Source of the DNA: Leptospirales bacterium
GTDB lineage: Bacteria; Spirochaetota; Leptospiria; Leptospirales; Leptospiraceae
NCBI GenBank assembly: GCA_013297885.1
Contig: JAAFIR010000006.1
Coordinates: 62,001 to 126,000 of the forward strand
DNA: 64,000 nt
Direction: 5' to 3'
The notes under the pieces are model-generated. The model did no database searches. It saw only the letters and a program-made list of their open reading frames with translations, and was not told the DNA's origin. The position numbers were made by a program, and so were the translations under genes. The stretch's first letter is position 1; every line of letters begins with the position of its first letter. Shown here piece by piece: positions 33,613-42,968 of this stretch.

Positions 33613-35447
33613 AAATACTTGGAATTTCTGCATATTATCACGATAGTGCAGTCTGTTTACTTGAAAATGATAAAATTCTCTTAGCAGTTCAAGAAGAAAG
33701 ATTTACGAGAAAAAGACATGACGCTAGTTTTCCGAATCAATCAATTCAGTATTGCTTAGATTCATCCCAGCTCAAGCTGAATCAACTTGATGCAATCGTT
33801 TTTTATGATAAGCCTTTACTGAAGTTCGAAAGAATTTTAGAAACTTATTTAAGTTTTGTCCCTAAAGGATTTCTTTCATTTGTTCAGTCAATGCCTGTTT
33901 GGTTAAAAGAGAAATTATTTTTAAAAGATACAATCAAAAAAGAACTTAGAAAATTCTCTGAGTCAAAGTCTAGTGATTTACCAAAATTATTATTTAGTGA
34001 GCACCATGAATCACATGCAGCCTCAGCTTTTTATCCGAGTTCATTTGAAAACTCTGCAGTGCTTTGTTTAGACGGAGTAGGGGAATGGGCAACTACTAGT
34101 GCTTGGTATGGCGAAGGTAGCAGTTTAAAAGCACTTTGGCAAATTGACTTTCCTCATTCAATTGGTTTACTATATTCTGCATTAACATATTATACTGGTT
34201 TTAAAGTTAATTCTGGAGAATATAAAGTGATGGGGCTAGCACCCTATGGCGAACCTGTTTATAAAAAACTAATTTATGATCATTTAATAGAAGTTAAAGA
34301 AGATGGAACTTTTAAATTAAATCTAGAATATTTTAATTATATAGTTGGCTTAAAAATGACCAACTCAAAATTCAGTAAACTATTTGGTGGTGAGCCGAGA
34401 AGAGCTGAATCAAAATTAACACAAAAAGAAATGGATCTAGCCCGCTCAATTCAAGAAGTTATTGAGGAGATTGTTATTAAATTAGCAAAATCATTAAAAA
34501 AAGAAACTGGTTCAAAAAATCTTTGCCTAGCAGGTGGAGTTGCTCTAAACTGTGTTGCAAATGGTAAACTAGTCAAAGAAAAAATCTTTGATAAAGTTTT
34601 TATTCAACCTGCAGCTGGTGATGCTGGTGGAGCATTAGGAGCTGCATACTCTGTTTATCATAATTATTATAAACAACCTAGAAATCTTAAACCAAATGAT
34701 AAAATGGAAGGTTCTTATTTAGGACCTAAATTTTCTAATCAAGATATAAAAACTTTTCTTGAAAAAATAGATGCAAAATATGAATTTTTAGAAGATGAAG
34801 AATTGTTTAAAAAAATTGCTAAGCTCCTTTCAGAAGAAAATATTTTTGGATTGTTTCAAGGTAGAATGGAATTTGGTCCTCGTTCACTTGGTGCAAGATC
34901 AATTATTGGCGATGCTAGAAGTAAAACAATGCAATCAGTAATGAATTTGAAAATTAAATTTAGAGAATCATTCAGACCTTTTGCTCCAGCAATACTTTTT
35001 GAAAAAGTGAATGATTATTTTGAACTAAACGAAGAAAGTCCATACATGCTTTTAGTTTCAGAAGTAAATGATAAACATAAAATTAAAAATAATGAAGAAG
35101 AAAAAAATCTTTTTGGAATTGAAAAATTAAATCAACTTAGATCAACTATTCCTTCAGTTACTCATGTTGATTATTCTGCAAGAATTCAAACAGTTCACAA
35201 AGAAACAAATCCATTTTTTCATAAAATTATTTCAGAATTTGATAAGCTAACAGGCTGCCCGGTAGTTGTCAATACTTCTTTTAATGTAAGAGGTGAACCA
35301 ATTGTTTGTAATCCTGAAGATGCATATCGATGTTTTATGAGAACCAACATTGACTATTTAGTACTGGAAAATTTTATACTTTCAAAAAAAGATCAAAAGC
35401 CAATACCAGAAGATGAATCATGGAAAAACGAATTTGAATTGGATTAA
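33609..35447 (+). CDS. NodU/CmcH-family carbamoyltransferase
   Basis: 612 residues. The N-terminal part has MKILGISAYYHDSAVCLLE, EERFTRKRHDASFP and the metal-binding HHESHAASAFYPS; CLDGVGEWAT and GGVALNCVANGK build the ASKHA-like fold. The C-terminal part carries GRMEFGPRSLGARSI and VNTSFNVRGEPIVC. These enzymes carbamoylate sugars or secondary metabolites from carbamoyl phosphate via a carbamoyl-adenylate. With SxtJ and DUF5989 genes next door, it forms a trio often seen in polysaccharide loci. The substrate is probably a cluster sugar, by inference. Confidence 0.93.
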   Translation: MKILGISAYYHDSAVCLLENDKILLAVQEERFTRKRHDASFPNQSIQYCLDSSQLKLNQLDAIVFYDKPLLKFERILETYLSFVPKGFLSFVQSMPVWLKEKLFLKDTIKKELRKFSESKSSDLPKLLFSEHHESHAASAFYPSSFENSAVLCLDGVGEWATTSAWYGEGSSLKALWQIDFPHSIGLLYSALTYYTGFKVNSGEYKVMGLAPYGEPVYKKLIYDHLIEVKEDGTFKLNLEYFNYIVGLKMTNSKFSKLFGGEPRRAESKLTQKEMDLARSIQEVIEEIVIKLAKSLKKETGSKNLCLAGGVALNCVANGKLVKEKIFDKVFIQPAAGDAGGALGAAYSVYHNYYKQPRNLKPNDKMEGSYLGPKFSNQDIKTFLEKIDAKYEFLEDEELFKKIAKLLSEENIFGLFQGRMEFGPRSLGARSIIGDARSKTMQSVMNLKIKFRESFRPFAPAILFEKVNDYFELNEESPYMLLVSEVNDKHKIKNNEEEKNLFGIEKLNQLRSTIPSVTHVDYSARIQTVHKETNPFFHKIISEFDKLTGCPVVVNTSFNVRGEPIVCNPEDAYRCFMRTNIDYLVLENFILSKKDQKPIPEDESWKNEFELD

Positions 35448-35452
35448 AATAA

Positions 35453-35854
35453 ATGATTAAGCAAAACGAAAACCCTACTAAAGATTATAAAAATTTTGGA
35501 ATGATCGTTGGAGCAATTTTAGTTTTAGTTTTTGGTATAACTATTCCATTTATTAAAACTGGCACAATTAATTATTATTTTATTGGTCCTGGAGTAATAT
35601 TATTTTTTTTATCATTCACCTTACCAATTTTACTTAAATACCCATATAAGATTTGGATGAAAATCGGTGAAGTCTTAGGTTGGATTAATACAAGAATTTT
35701 ATTAGGAGTAGTTTTTTTTATAGTATTATTTCCAATTGGAGTTCTGTTGCTTTTGTTTGGTAAAAAACCAATTAAAAATAATAAAAATAAAGTAGATAGC
35801 TTTAAACAAAAATCAGTCGAAAGAAACTGGAATCACTATGAAAAACCATTTTAG
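35453..35854 (+). CDS. SxtJ-like membrane protein
   Basis: 133 residues with four membrane segments (FGMIVGAILVLVFGITIPFI, YYFIGPGVILFFLSFTLPIL, the WMKIGEVLGWINTRILLG region and VVFFIVLFPIGVLLLLFGKK) and a charged tail. The pattern and the position directly after a carbamoyltransferase match the SxtJ family, a small protein of unknown function that travels with NodU-type carbamoyltransferases. Five-base gap upstream. Confidence 0.75.
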   Translation: MIKQNENPTKDYKNFGMIVGAILVLVFGITIPFIKTGTINYYFIGPGVILFFLSFTLPILLKYPYKIWMKIGEVLGWINTRILLGVVFFIVLFPIGVLLLLFGKKPIKNNKNKVDSFKQKSVERNWNHYEKPF

Positions 35855-35863
35855 GACAAATAT

Positions 35864-36016
35864 ATGTTAGAATTAATTAAAGACTTATGGGAATTTTTAA
35901 AAGAAAGAAAAAAATTTTGGTTATTGCCAATTATTATTTTACTTTTATTGCTTGGTACTTTACTTGTATTAACGCAAGGAACAGTGATTTCTCCCTTTAT
36001 ATATACATTGTTTTAG
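35864..36016 (+). CDS. DUF5989-like small membrane protein (50 residues)
   Basis: MLELIKDLWEFLKERKKFW followed by one membrane segment (LLPIIILLLLLGTLLVLT) and a short tail ending ISPFIYTLF. The combination of an amphipathic KDLWEFLKERKK head and a single span is the DUF5989 pattern, and it completes the carbamoyltransferase-SxtJ-DUF5989 trio. Only 51 codons, so easily missed. Probably a membrane adaptor; function unproven. Confidence 0.75.
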   Translation: MLELIKDLWEFLKERKKFWLLPIIILLLLLGTLLVLTQGTVISPFIYTLF

Positions 36017-36037
36017 TGGATTAAAGTTAAAACTAGA

Positions 36038-36826
36038 ATGAATTTATTTTTAACATACTATTTAAAAAAAAGACTCATTATTAAATTATCAATTCAAGAG
36101 CTCACTTCAAAGTTTTCAGGAAGTTTTTTAGGTGTAACCTGGGCATTTGTGGGACCAATTGTAACGATAACTATTTTATATTTTGTATTTCATTTTGGTT
36201 TTAAATCCCAACCAATACAAGATGTCCCATTTTTAATTTGGTTAATCTCTGGTATGTTTCCATGGACTTTTTTTTCAGAATCGTTAATGACTGCTACTAG
36301 TTCAATTTTGGAAAAGCCTTATTTAGTAAAAAAAGTTTTGTTTGATATTGAAATTCTTCCTTTAGTAAAAATAGTAAGCAACTTTTATATACATCTTATA
36401 TTCATTATCTTTATTATTATTTTTAGCACTTTTTATAAAGTTGAACTCACAATTCATTTTTTACAAATATTTTATTATACTTTTTGTTGCAGTTTTTTTA
36501 TTTTAAGTCTTAGTTTAGGTGCTTCTTCTATAATAGTATTTGCTCGCGATATTGGTCAAATTATTGGAATCCTACTACAATTTGGATTTTGGGTAACACC
36601 AATTTTTTGGCACTACAAAGTAATGTCTCCAAAAACAATTACTTTTTTAAAATTAAATCCCATGATGTACATCACTGAAGGTTATAGAGAATCAGTTTTT
36701 CTTAAGATTTGGTTTTGGGAAAAACCTTATGATACTCTATATTTTTGGATAATTTCATTAACTTTATTTTTCCTTGGACAATATGCATTTAAAAAATTGC
36801 GACCTAGTTTTTCGGATATTTTATAA
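36038..36826 (+). CDS. wzm: ABC-2 type polysaccharide export permease
   Basis: 262 residues with six predicted membrane spans, matching Wzm/KpsM/TagG permeases. The N-terminal amphipathic region (LIIKLSIQELTSKFSGSFLG) and signature GVTWAFVGPIVTITILYFVF are typical. Together with the ATPase at 38078 it should export lipid-linked O-antigen or capsule chains across the inner membrane. The ATPase normally follows directly; here a methyltransferase and a mini-ORF intervene. Confidence 0.9.
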   Translation: MNLFLTYYLKKRLIIKLSIQELTSKFSGSFLGVTWAFVGPIVTITILYFVFHFGFKSQPIQDVPFLIWLISGMFPWTFFSESLMTATSSILEKPYLVKKVLFDIEILPLVKIVSNFYIHLIFIIFIIIFSTFYKVELTIHFLQIFYYTFCCSFFILSLSLGASSIIVFARDIGQIIGILLQFGFWVTPIFWHYKVMSPKTITFLKLNPMMYITEGYRESVFLKIWFWEKPYDTLYFWIISLTLFFLGQYAFKKLRPSFSDIL

Positions 36827-36888
36827 TGAATGATGTAGTTATTAGAATAGAGAACTTTCTAGAAATAATTATTATCGGGAGAATATAA
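36826..36888 (+). pseudogene. 20-codon ORF resembling the start of the downstream ATPase
   Basis: The ORF starts with a TAATG overlap on the permease stop and ends with a TAATG overlap on the methyltransferase start. Its opening residues MNDVVIRIENF match MNEVVIDIKNI, the first residues of the exporter ATPase at 38078, and the DNA matches at most of the first 33 positions. It may be the stub of an ATPase gene displaced when the methyltransferase was inserted, now perhaps serving translational coupling. Confidence 0.4.
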
Positions 36889-38081
36889 TGAATGATATAA
36901 ATTCTTGGTTTGAAACTTTAAGATCAAAATGGAGTGAAGTTCCATTAGGGACAACGAGAATTGATTCAAATGATTTACTGAAAATTAATGATGAAGAAAT
37001 GTTACAAAACTGGACAAATTCTTTAAATGATGATACTACATACTTAAAATACTCTCATAGAGGATGGTATTATGATTTATACTTCGATATTTTTAAAGAT
37101 AAAAAAATTATTGATCTTGGTAGTGGTTTGGGTTTTGATAGTATAACCTTTTCTAAAGTAGCTAAATCCATAACCTGTATTGATTTAGTTAAGAGTAATT
37201 TAGAATTTATTAAAAAGTTAGCAAAACTAAAAAATATAAATAATTTAGATTTTTTTTATATGGAATCAATTGAGGACTTATCAAAGTTAGATAATGATTT
37301 TGATGTAATTTTTGCTTGTGGTTCACTTTTGCATATACCTTTTGAGTATGCTAAAATACAATTACTCGAGTTATTAAAGCACACCAAATCAACAAGTAGA
37401 CTAGTAATGCTAACTTATCCAAAAGAAAGATGGGAAAAAGATGGGTCTCCAAGTTTTTTTGAATGGGGTAAAATGACAGACGGAGAAAAAACTCCTTATG
37501 CAGAGTATTATAATCAAGAGAAAATCTTAAAACTTATTCATCCTTATCAATCTGAAACAATATTAAACTTTAATTTTTACTTTAATTCATTCAATTGGTT
37601 CGATATAAAGGTTCTTAAAGAATCGAAAGTAAAAAGTTATTATAATAAAATTGAAATTTTTGATTCAAACAAAGAGAATCTATTAAATTTCTTTTTTTCA
37701 TGTAACAAAATTGTTACCTATATAAATGAGCAAAATGTTAATTTTATTAAAAAAGATAATATATATACTTTTGAATGTTCCTCTACAACTGACCATCTTA
37801 CAAGCAACTATTTTGATCTTCCAAAAAACCAATCAAATAAAATCATAGAATTATATATTGATTCAAACAAAAAATTTGACAGTAATTTCCTAACCTTAGA
37901 CCTTCAATATGATGATTATGTATCTTTTGGAAGAATAAAAATTGAATTGGGAAAAGTGATTACAGCTGAAATTCCAAAAGCCGCAAAGTCAGTTAGAATA
38001 GTCATCTATTCAGATTTAGTAGAAAAAGTTCAAATCCCAGAAATTATTTTAATAAATTTAATAGAGCATAATGAAAAATGA
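36888..38081 (+). CDS. Class I SAM methyltransferase with C-terminal extra domain
   Basis: 397 residues. KIIDLGSGLGFDSITFSKVA (about 71-90, motif I) and CIDLVKSNLEFIKKL (motif II) mark a Rossmann methyltransferase. FDVIFACGSLLHIP is motif IV-like. Residues ~230-397 are beta-rich (CSSTTDHLTSNYFDL, DLQYDDYVSFGRIKIELGKV) and might bind carbohydrate. Sitting between the exporter permease and ATPase, it may modify the polysaccharide or cap its non-reducing end, as terminal methylation does in some ABC-exported O-antigens. Activity on a sugar is inferred. Confidence 0.75.
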   Translation: MNDINSWFETLRSKWSEVPLGTTRIDSNDLLKINDEEMLQNWTNSLNDDTTYLKYSHRGWYYDLYFDIFKDKKIIDLGSGLGFDSITFSKVAKSITCIDLVKSNLEFIKKLAKLKNINNLDFFYMESIEDLSKLDNDFDVIFACGSLLHIPFEYAKIQLLELLKHTKSTSRLVMLTYPKERWEKDGSPSFFEWGKMTDGEKTPYAEYYNQEKILKLIHPYQSETILNFNFYFNSFNWFDIKVLKESKVKSYYNKIEIFDSNKENLLNFFFSCNKIVTYINEQNVNFIKKDNIYTFECSSTTDHLTSNYFDLPKNQSNKIIELYIDSNKKFDSNFLTLDLQYDDYVSFGRIKIELGKVITAEIPKAAKSVRIVIYSDLVEKVQIPEIILINLIEHNEK

Positions 38082-39361
38082 ATGAAGTAGTTATTGACAT
38101 AAAGAATATTAGTAAAGTATATTCTTTATATAAAAAACATATTGATAGATTAAAAGAAGCATTTCATCCTTTTGGAAAAAAATATCATAGTGATTTTTAT
38201 GCACTAAATGACATAAGCTTTGAACTTAGAAAAGGTGATACTCTCGGTTTGATTGGAAAAAATGGTTCAGGCAAATCAACCTTATTAAAAATAATTACTG
38301 GTGTAGTAAAAGAAAGTAGCGGGAGTTTTAAAGTAAATGGAACTATTTCTTCTATTTTAGAACTTGGAGTTGGATTTAATCCTGAGTTGAATGGTGAAGA
38401 AAATATTTTTTTCAATTCTCTTTTTCAAGAACAATCAAAAAAAGAATTAAAAAACAAAATGAAAGAAATAATCGACTTTGCTGATATTGGGGAATATATT
38501 TCACAACCAATAAAGACCTACAGTAGTGGCATGTTAGCCAGATTAGCTTTTTCATGTGCAATAAGCATTGATCCTCAAATATTAATTGTAGATGAAGCTC
38601 TAGCTGTTGGGGATGCACAGTTTGTTAGAAAATGTTTTACTAAGTTTGAAGAATTAAGAGAAAAAAAAATCACTATACTTTTTGTTAGCCATAGTCAAGA
38701 AGCAGTATTACAATTCTGCAATAGAGGTATTCTACTTGAAAAAGGAAAACTAGTTATAGATTCAACCCCTAGCGAAGCTTTTAATTTGTACAATAAATTA
38801 ATTACAGAAGAAGCTAGAGAGAAAATATCTCCACCTACTGAAAAAAAAGTTAATATTTCCAGTTCACAAATTATACAAAAAAAAGATGTTATAAATGGAT
38901 TAGATAAAATTGCAGAACAATTTGGTAATTATCACGCTGAAGTAATCGATATAGGATTTTTTGATGAAGAAAAACAAGCAATAAATATATTAAATTCGAG
39001 AAAAAAATATTTTTTATTTTATAAAATTATTTTTAACGAAGACGTTGAAGATTATTCTATTGGAGTGCATATTAGAAATCTTGCTGGTCTAGTAATATAT
39101 TATACAACAACTTATATTTTAGGAATAAAACTAAATTCAATGAAGAAAAACCAAGTCTTATTTGTTGAAATAGAAGTTGAGCTAAATCTAGCATCTGGTG
39201 ATTATTTTTTATATACTGGTGTTAATAATAAAGATGATAGTTTCTGTTACCACGGAGTCATAAATGCATATAAATTCAGTATTGTAAATGATGAAAAAAA
39301 TGATTTTGGATTGATTAATCTTAAAGTAACTGAAAAGGATTTTAATCTTAAAATTACTTAA
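38078..39361 (+). CDS. wzt: ABC exporter ATPase with Wzt-type C-terminal domain
   Basis: 427 residues. The ATPase part (1-245) has Walker A GKNGSGKST, the YSSGMLARLAF signature, Walker B ILIVDEALAVGD and the switch His in FVSHSQ. The C-terminal part (about 280-427) is a beta-sandwich matching Wzt-type carbohydrate-binding domains, which recognise the terminal modification of a chain before export. It overlaps the methyltransferase by four bases, consistent with coupled synthesis. Polysaccharide export is therefore probably chain-end controlled. Confidence 0.92.
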   Translation: MNEVVIDIKNISKVYSLYKKHIDRLKEAFHPFGKKYHSDFYALNDISFELRKGDTLGLIGKNGSGKSTLLKIITGVVKESSGSFKVNGTISSILELGVGFNPELNGEENIFFNSLFQEQSKKELKNKMKEIIDFADIGEYISQPIKTYSSGMLARLAFSCAISIDPQILIVDEALAVGDAQFVRKCFTKFEELREKKITILFVSHSQEAVLQFCNRGILLEKGKLVIDSTPSEAFNLYNKLITEEAREKISPPTEKKVNISSSQIIQKKDVINGLDKIAEQFGNYHAEVIDIGFFDEEKQAINILNSRKKYFLFYKIIFNEDVEDYSIGVHIRNLAGLVIYYTTTYILGIKLNSMKKNQVLFVEIEVELNLASGDYFLYTGVNNKDDSFCYHGVINAYKFSIVNDEKNDFGLINLKVTEKDFNLKIT

Positions 39362-39362
39362 A

Positions 39363-40370
39363 ATGGAAAAAATTAATTCTAATCCAAGGTTACTAAAATA
39401 TCTAATAAGTAAAAATGTTTTTCAAAAAAATCCTTTTGTAGTTGTTGATATTGGTGCTAGTGGCGGCATTGACTCAATCTGGAATTTATTTAAAAATCAA
39501 ATAAGATTTATTTGTTTTGAGCCAGATGAAGTTGAATGCAATAAGCTAAATCAACTTAAAAATGCGGATCGATTATTCTATCCATACGCTCTATCAAACA
39601 AAGTCCAATCTAAAGATTTTTTTTTAGGTGATTTTGTTGGTGGTTCATTTTATAAAAATTCCAATCTTTTTAAAAAACTAACAGCTTCATCTCAAGAAAG
39701 TTGGAATGAATCTCAAGATAAAGGTTCAGGGAGTATACAAAAAAATCAAAAATCAATAAAAATACAAACTATTTCTTTTGATGAGTTTATTAAAGCTAAT
39801 TCAATTGAAGCCATCGATTTTATTAAAATAGATACTGACGGCGAGGATTTTGAGATATTAAGTGGCATGAAAAATTTTTTACAAACTGATGAATTGATTG
39901 GTATTACTACTGAAATGTTTTTTAATGAAATTGCTGAGGGAAGTAATAATTTTTATTTTAATCACGGTAACTTTTTAAAAGAACGAGGTTATGATATATA
40001 TGATCTAGATATTTATAAATATTCGAGAAAACATTTACCTTCTAAATTTTTATATTCCATTCCAGCACAAACTACTAAAGGTCAAATAATGTGGGGACAA
40101 GGGCTTTTTTTTAAATCTATCGAAAATTTAAAAAATAATAACCTTAAAGTAAGTAAGCTACTTAAGCAAGCCTGTTTATTTGAAATACATAACCTTGAAG
40201 ATTGTGCTGCTGAGCTACTGATAACTTATAAAGAAATTATTGAAAAAGAATTAGATTCCAGAATTCTATTAAATTTATTAGTACCAGAAGAATATACTTC
40301 AAAATATAATTTTGAAGAGTATATTGATTTTTATAAAAAAAACACAAAAGAATTTTTTCCCAAATATTAA
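39363..40370 (+). CDS. FkbM-family methyltransferase (first copy)
   Basis: 335 residues. VVVDIGASGGIDSIWNLF (SAM motif I), FICFEPDEVECNKL (motif II) and IDFIKIDTDGEDFEILSG (FkbM acidic loop) identify the family, which O-methylates sugars or natural products. The last ~70 residues (LKQACLFEIHNLEDCAAEL) form a helical tail shared with the gene at 55926, so the two are paralogues. It follows the ATPase after one base and overlaps the glycosyltransferase start. Confidence 0.85.
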   Translation: MEKINSNPRLLKYLISKNVFQKNPFVVVDIGASGGIDSIWNLFKNQIRFICFEPDEVECNKLNQLKNADRLFYPYALSNKVQSKDFFLGDFVGGSFYKNSNLFKKLTASSQESWNESQDKGSGSIQKNQKSIKIQTISFDEFIKANSIEAIDFIKIDTDGEDFEILSGMKNFLQTDELIGITTEMFFNEIAEGSNNFYFNHGNFLKERGYDIYDLDIYKYSRKHLPSKFLYSIPAQTTKGQIMWGQGLFFKSIENLKNNNLKVSKLLKQACLFEIHNLEDCAAELLITYKEIIEKELDSRILLNLLVPEEYTSKYNFEEYIDFYKKNTKEFFPKY

Positions 40371-41266
40371 TGATTGTAGATACAAGTATTTGTCTAGTCG
40401 TAAAGAACGGATTACCTTACTTAAAAGAGGCATTAGAATCTGTAGCAAGTCAATCTTATAAAAATTTTAAATTATTAGTACAAGATGGGGTATCAACTGA
40501 TGGAACTTTAGATGTTCTAAATGAATTTAAAAATAAAGTAGATTTTGAAGTGGATATCATTTCAGAACCTGATTTTGGAATTGCTGATGCTTATAATAAA
40601 ATAAGAAAAAGAGTAGATACAGATTATTTTGCATATATCGACTCAGACAATAAATTATTACCAAATCATCTTGAACACTGTGTTAATTATCTTAAAAAAA
40701 ATAAAGATACTGCAATTGTAGCTTCATCACAATTTATTTTAAATCAAACTGAAGGAAAAATCTTTAGGTACTCTTTGAAAAATTTTGATCTTTTAGGTAG
40801 TTTAACTATGGAAAATGTTATACCTGCAGGTTCATTGGTTTGGAATAAGCAGAATATGAAAGGAGAAATTTTTTTTAATGAAGATCCAAAACTTGGGCAT
40901 GTTCCTGACTACGAATTAAAATTAAGATGGCATAGTAAAAAATTAAAAATAGATATTTTAAATGAATTTACTTACATGACCAGACTATCTGAAGCTTCAG
41001 GCTCTAGTAACTATGATAGATATTTTGAATTTACCCAAGGAATGCTAAATGGTCTTGAATTATTTTTACAAACTGAACCTAATGAAGAAAAAAAAGCATA
41101 TTTTAGAAAGTTGGGTGGATGTGGTATAAATATGTGGGCTGCAGAACAAATTTATTTTAATGCAAAAGACAATCCACAAGCTATGGGTTTTATTGAAAGA
41201 GCAAAATTATTCATTCCTGATTCACCTAGATTAAAAAAACTCAAAGATATTATGGATAAAAAATGA
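40370..41266 (+). CDS. Family 2 glycosyltransferase
   Basis: 298 residues. The GT-A fold begins ICLVVKNGLPYLKEALESVA with QDGVSTDGTLDVL (nucleotide binding) and has an FAYIDSDNKLLP metal motif (DSD in place of DxD). EKKAYFRKLGGCGINMWAAEQ in the C-terminus is helical. No membrane spans; it acts at the cytoplasmic face on a lipid-linked acceptor. Donor sugar unknown. Overlap of one base with the preceding gene and four with the NUDIX gene. Confidence 0.88.
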   Translation: MIVDTSICLVVKNGLPYLKEALESVASQSYKNFKLLVQDGVSTDGTLDVLNEFKNKVDFEVDIISEPDFGIADAYNKIRKRVDTDYFAYIDSDNKLLPNHLEHCVNYLKKNKDTAIVASSQFILNQTEGKIFRYSLKNFDLLGSLTMENVIPAGSLVWNKQNMKGEIFFNEDPKLGHVPDYELKLRWHSKKLKIDILNEFTYMTRLSEASGSSNYDRYFEFTQGMLNGLELFLQTEPNEEKKAYFRKLGGCGINMWAAEQIYFNAKDNPQAMGFIERAKLFIPDSPRLKKLKDIMDKK

Positions 41267-41796
41267 TAAAAATTAATTCAAAGACAATAGATTATAATTC
41301 TAAATGGCTTAAAGTTATAAAGAAAAATATTGAAATGTATTCTAATAGTGGTGATTATTATTCTGTAGAATTATTTGATTATATTACCTGTATTACTTTT
41401 ACCGAAGACAAAAAATTTGTTTTAGTTAAACAATATCGACATGCGATTGAATCGATGAGTTTAGAATTTCCTTCTGGGCTTTTAGATACAAAAGAAACAC
41501 CAGAAGAGTGTGCAATAAAAGAAGTCTGGGAAGAAACAGGTCTCAAAGTAAAAAAAATAATTTCTCTTGGAACTTATTTTGCAGATGTTGGAAGGCTTAC
41601 AAATAAAATTCATTATTTTTTTTGTATCACTAATTCTAGTACTGAAGCAAAATCTCAAGAAGAAGAAATTAGTTTAGAAATTATTAATCCAGATGAGTTA
41701 AATGGAAAAATTAATTCTGGAGAATTTTCTTTCTCCATGCATATTGGTGCTATGACACTACTAAATAATAAAATTAAAGATTGGAAGGATTTATGA
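41263..41796 (+). CDS. NUDIX hydrolase (ADP-sugar pyrophosphatase-like)
   Basis: 177 residues. The Nudix box is complete except that Lys replaces the usual Arg: GLLDTKETPEECAIKEVWEE, then TGL. VKQYRHAIESMSLEFPSGL upstream is the typical lead-in of ADP-ribose/NDP-sugar pyrophosphatases. It may hydrolyse a nucleotide sugar of the pathway or clean up side products. A NUDIX gene within a polysaccharide operon is uncommon. It ends in ATGA with the dehydrogenase start. Confidence 0.85.
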   Translation: MIKINSKTIDYNSKWLKVIKKNIEMYSNSGDYYSVELFDYITCITFTEDKKFVLVKQYRHAIESMSLEFPSGLLDTKETPEECAIKEVWEETGLKVKKIISLGTYFADVGRLTNKIHYFFCITNSSTEAKSQEEEISLEIINPDELNGKINSGEFSFSMHIGAMTLLNNKIKDWKDL

Positions 41797-42968
41797 GTAA
41801 AAATTATAAATATGATATTTGTATTGTAGGTGGGTTTGGACATGTTGGACTCCCACTTGGCATTGTATTTGCAGATAAAGGTTTAAAAGTTTTATTAAAT
41901 GATGTAGATTCAAAAAAAGCTGAAGTAATCAACTCAGCAGTTTTACCTTTTATAGAATATGGTGCAGATGAAATATTGAAAAAAGTGATTGCTAATAAAA
42001 CTTTAACAACCTCTCTCAAAAAAGAAGATCTTAAAGATTCAAAAGTAGTTATGTTGGCAATTGGAACACCTGTAGATGAATATTTAAATCCTAAAACAAG
42101 ACAATTTTTAGAAGTTATAAAAGGGTTTAAAGATTTTATTTCAGAGGATCAATTAGTCGTTATCAGAAGTACAGTATTTCCAAATACAGCTGAACAAATA
42201 AAGCTAATTTTAGGTGAAAATCACAAAGTTGCTTATTGTCCAGAAAGAATTGTTCAAGGCTATTCTGTTAAAGAATTAAATGAACTTCCTCAAGTGGTTG
42301 CTGGACTTTCTAAAGAAGCTGAAGATGAAGCAACTGAATTGTTTAGCAAGCTCTCACCAAAAATTATTAAAACAAGTATTGGTGAAGCAGAATTAGTAAA
42401 ATTATTTTCAAATGCATGGAGATATATTCAATTTGCAACAACAAATCAATTTTATATGATTTGTGAAAACTATGGTGTAGATTATAATAAGGTAAGAGAA
42501 GCGATGGTGGAAGGTTATGGTAGAAATGCAAATTTACCAACTGCGGGTTTTGCAGCTGGTCCTTGTTTACTAAAGGACACAATGCAACTTTCTGCTTTTA
42601 ATGGAAATAACTTTATGCTTGGTCATTCAGCAATGCTTATCAATGAAGGTTTACCTAATTTTATTGTGGATCAATTGAGAAAAAAATATTCTTTAAAAAA
42701 TAAAAAAATAGGTATTCTAGGTATGGCTTTTAAAGCTGATATTGATGATATTAGAGATTCTCTTTCTTATAAACTAGGAAAAATTTTACGTTTTTATGGA
42801 GCGGATATTTTGTATTCAGATGAATTTGCTTGTGACCCAACTTTTATTTCTGCTGAAGAAATGCTAAAACAAGCTGAAGTAATTATTATTGGAGTTCCAC
42901 ATACTAAATATGAATCTTTAAAATTTCCAAAAGAAACTGAGCTGATTGATCTTTGGAATATTATTTAA
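41793..42968 (+). CDS. Nucleotide-sugar 6-dehydrogenase (WecC/WbpA-like)
   Basis: 391 residues from the ATG at 41793, which has GGAAGGA just upstream; a TTG 12 bases earlier is less likely. CIVGGFGHVGLPLGIVFADKG is the NAD-binding motif, with AIGTPVDE, YCPERIVQGY and the catalytic Cys in AAGPCLLKDT. It oxidises the C6 hydroxyl of a UDP-sugar (UDP-GlcNAc or UDP-ManNAc class) to the uronate. With the WlbA, WlbB and aminotransferase genes at 44-47.5 kb it can start the UDP-GlcNAc(3NAc)A route. Confidence 0.88.
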   Translation: MSKNYKYDICIVGGFGHVGLPLGIVFADKGLKVLLNDVDSKKAEVINSAVLPFIEYGADEILKKVIANKTLTTSLKKEDLKDSKVVMLAIGTPVDEYLNPKTRQFLEVIKGFKDFISEDQLVVIRSTVFPNTAEQIKLILGENHKVAYCPERIVQGYSVKELNELPQVVAGLSKEAEDEATELFSKLSPKIIKTSIGEAELVKLFSNAWRYIQFATTNQFYMICENYGVDYNKVREAMVEGYGRNANLPTAGFAAGPCLLKDTMQLSAFNGNNFMLGHSAMLINEGLPNFIVDQLRKKYSLKNKKIGILGMAFKADIDDIRDSLSYKLGKILRFYGADILYSDEFACDPTFISAEEMLKQAEVIIIGVPHTKYESLKFPKETELIDLWNII

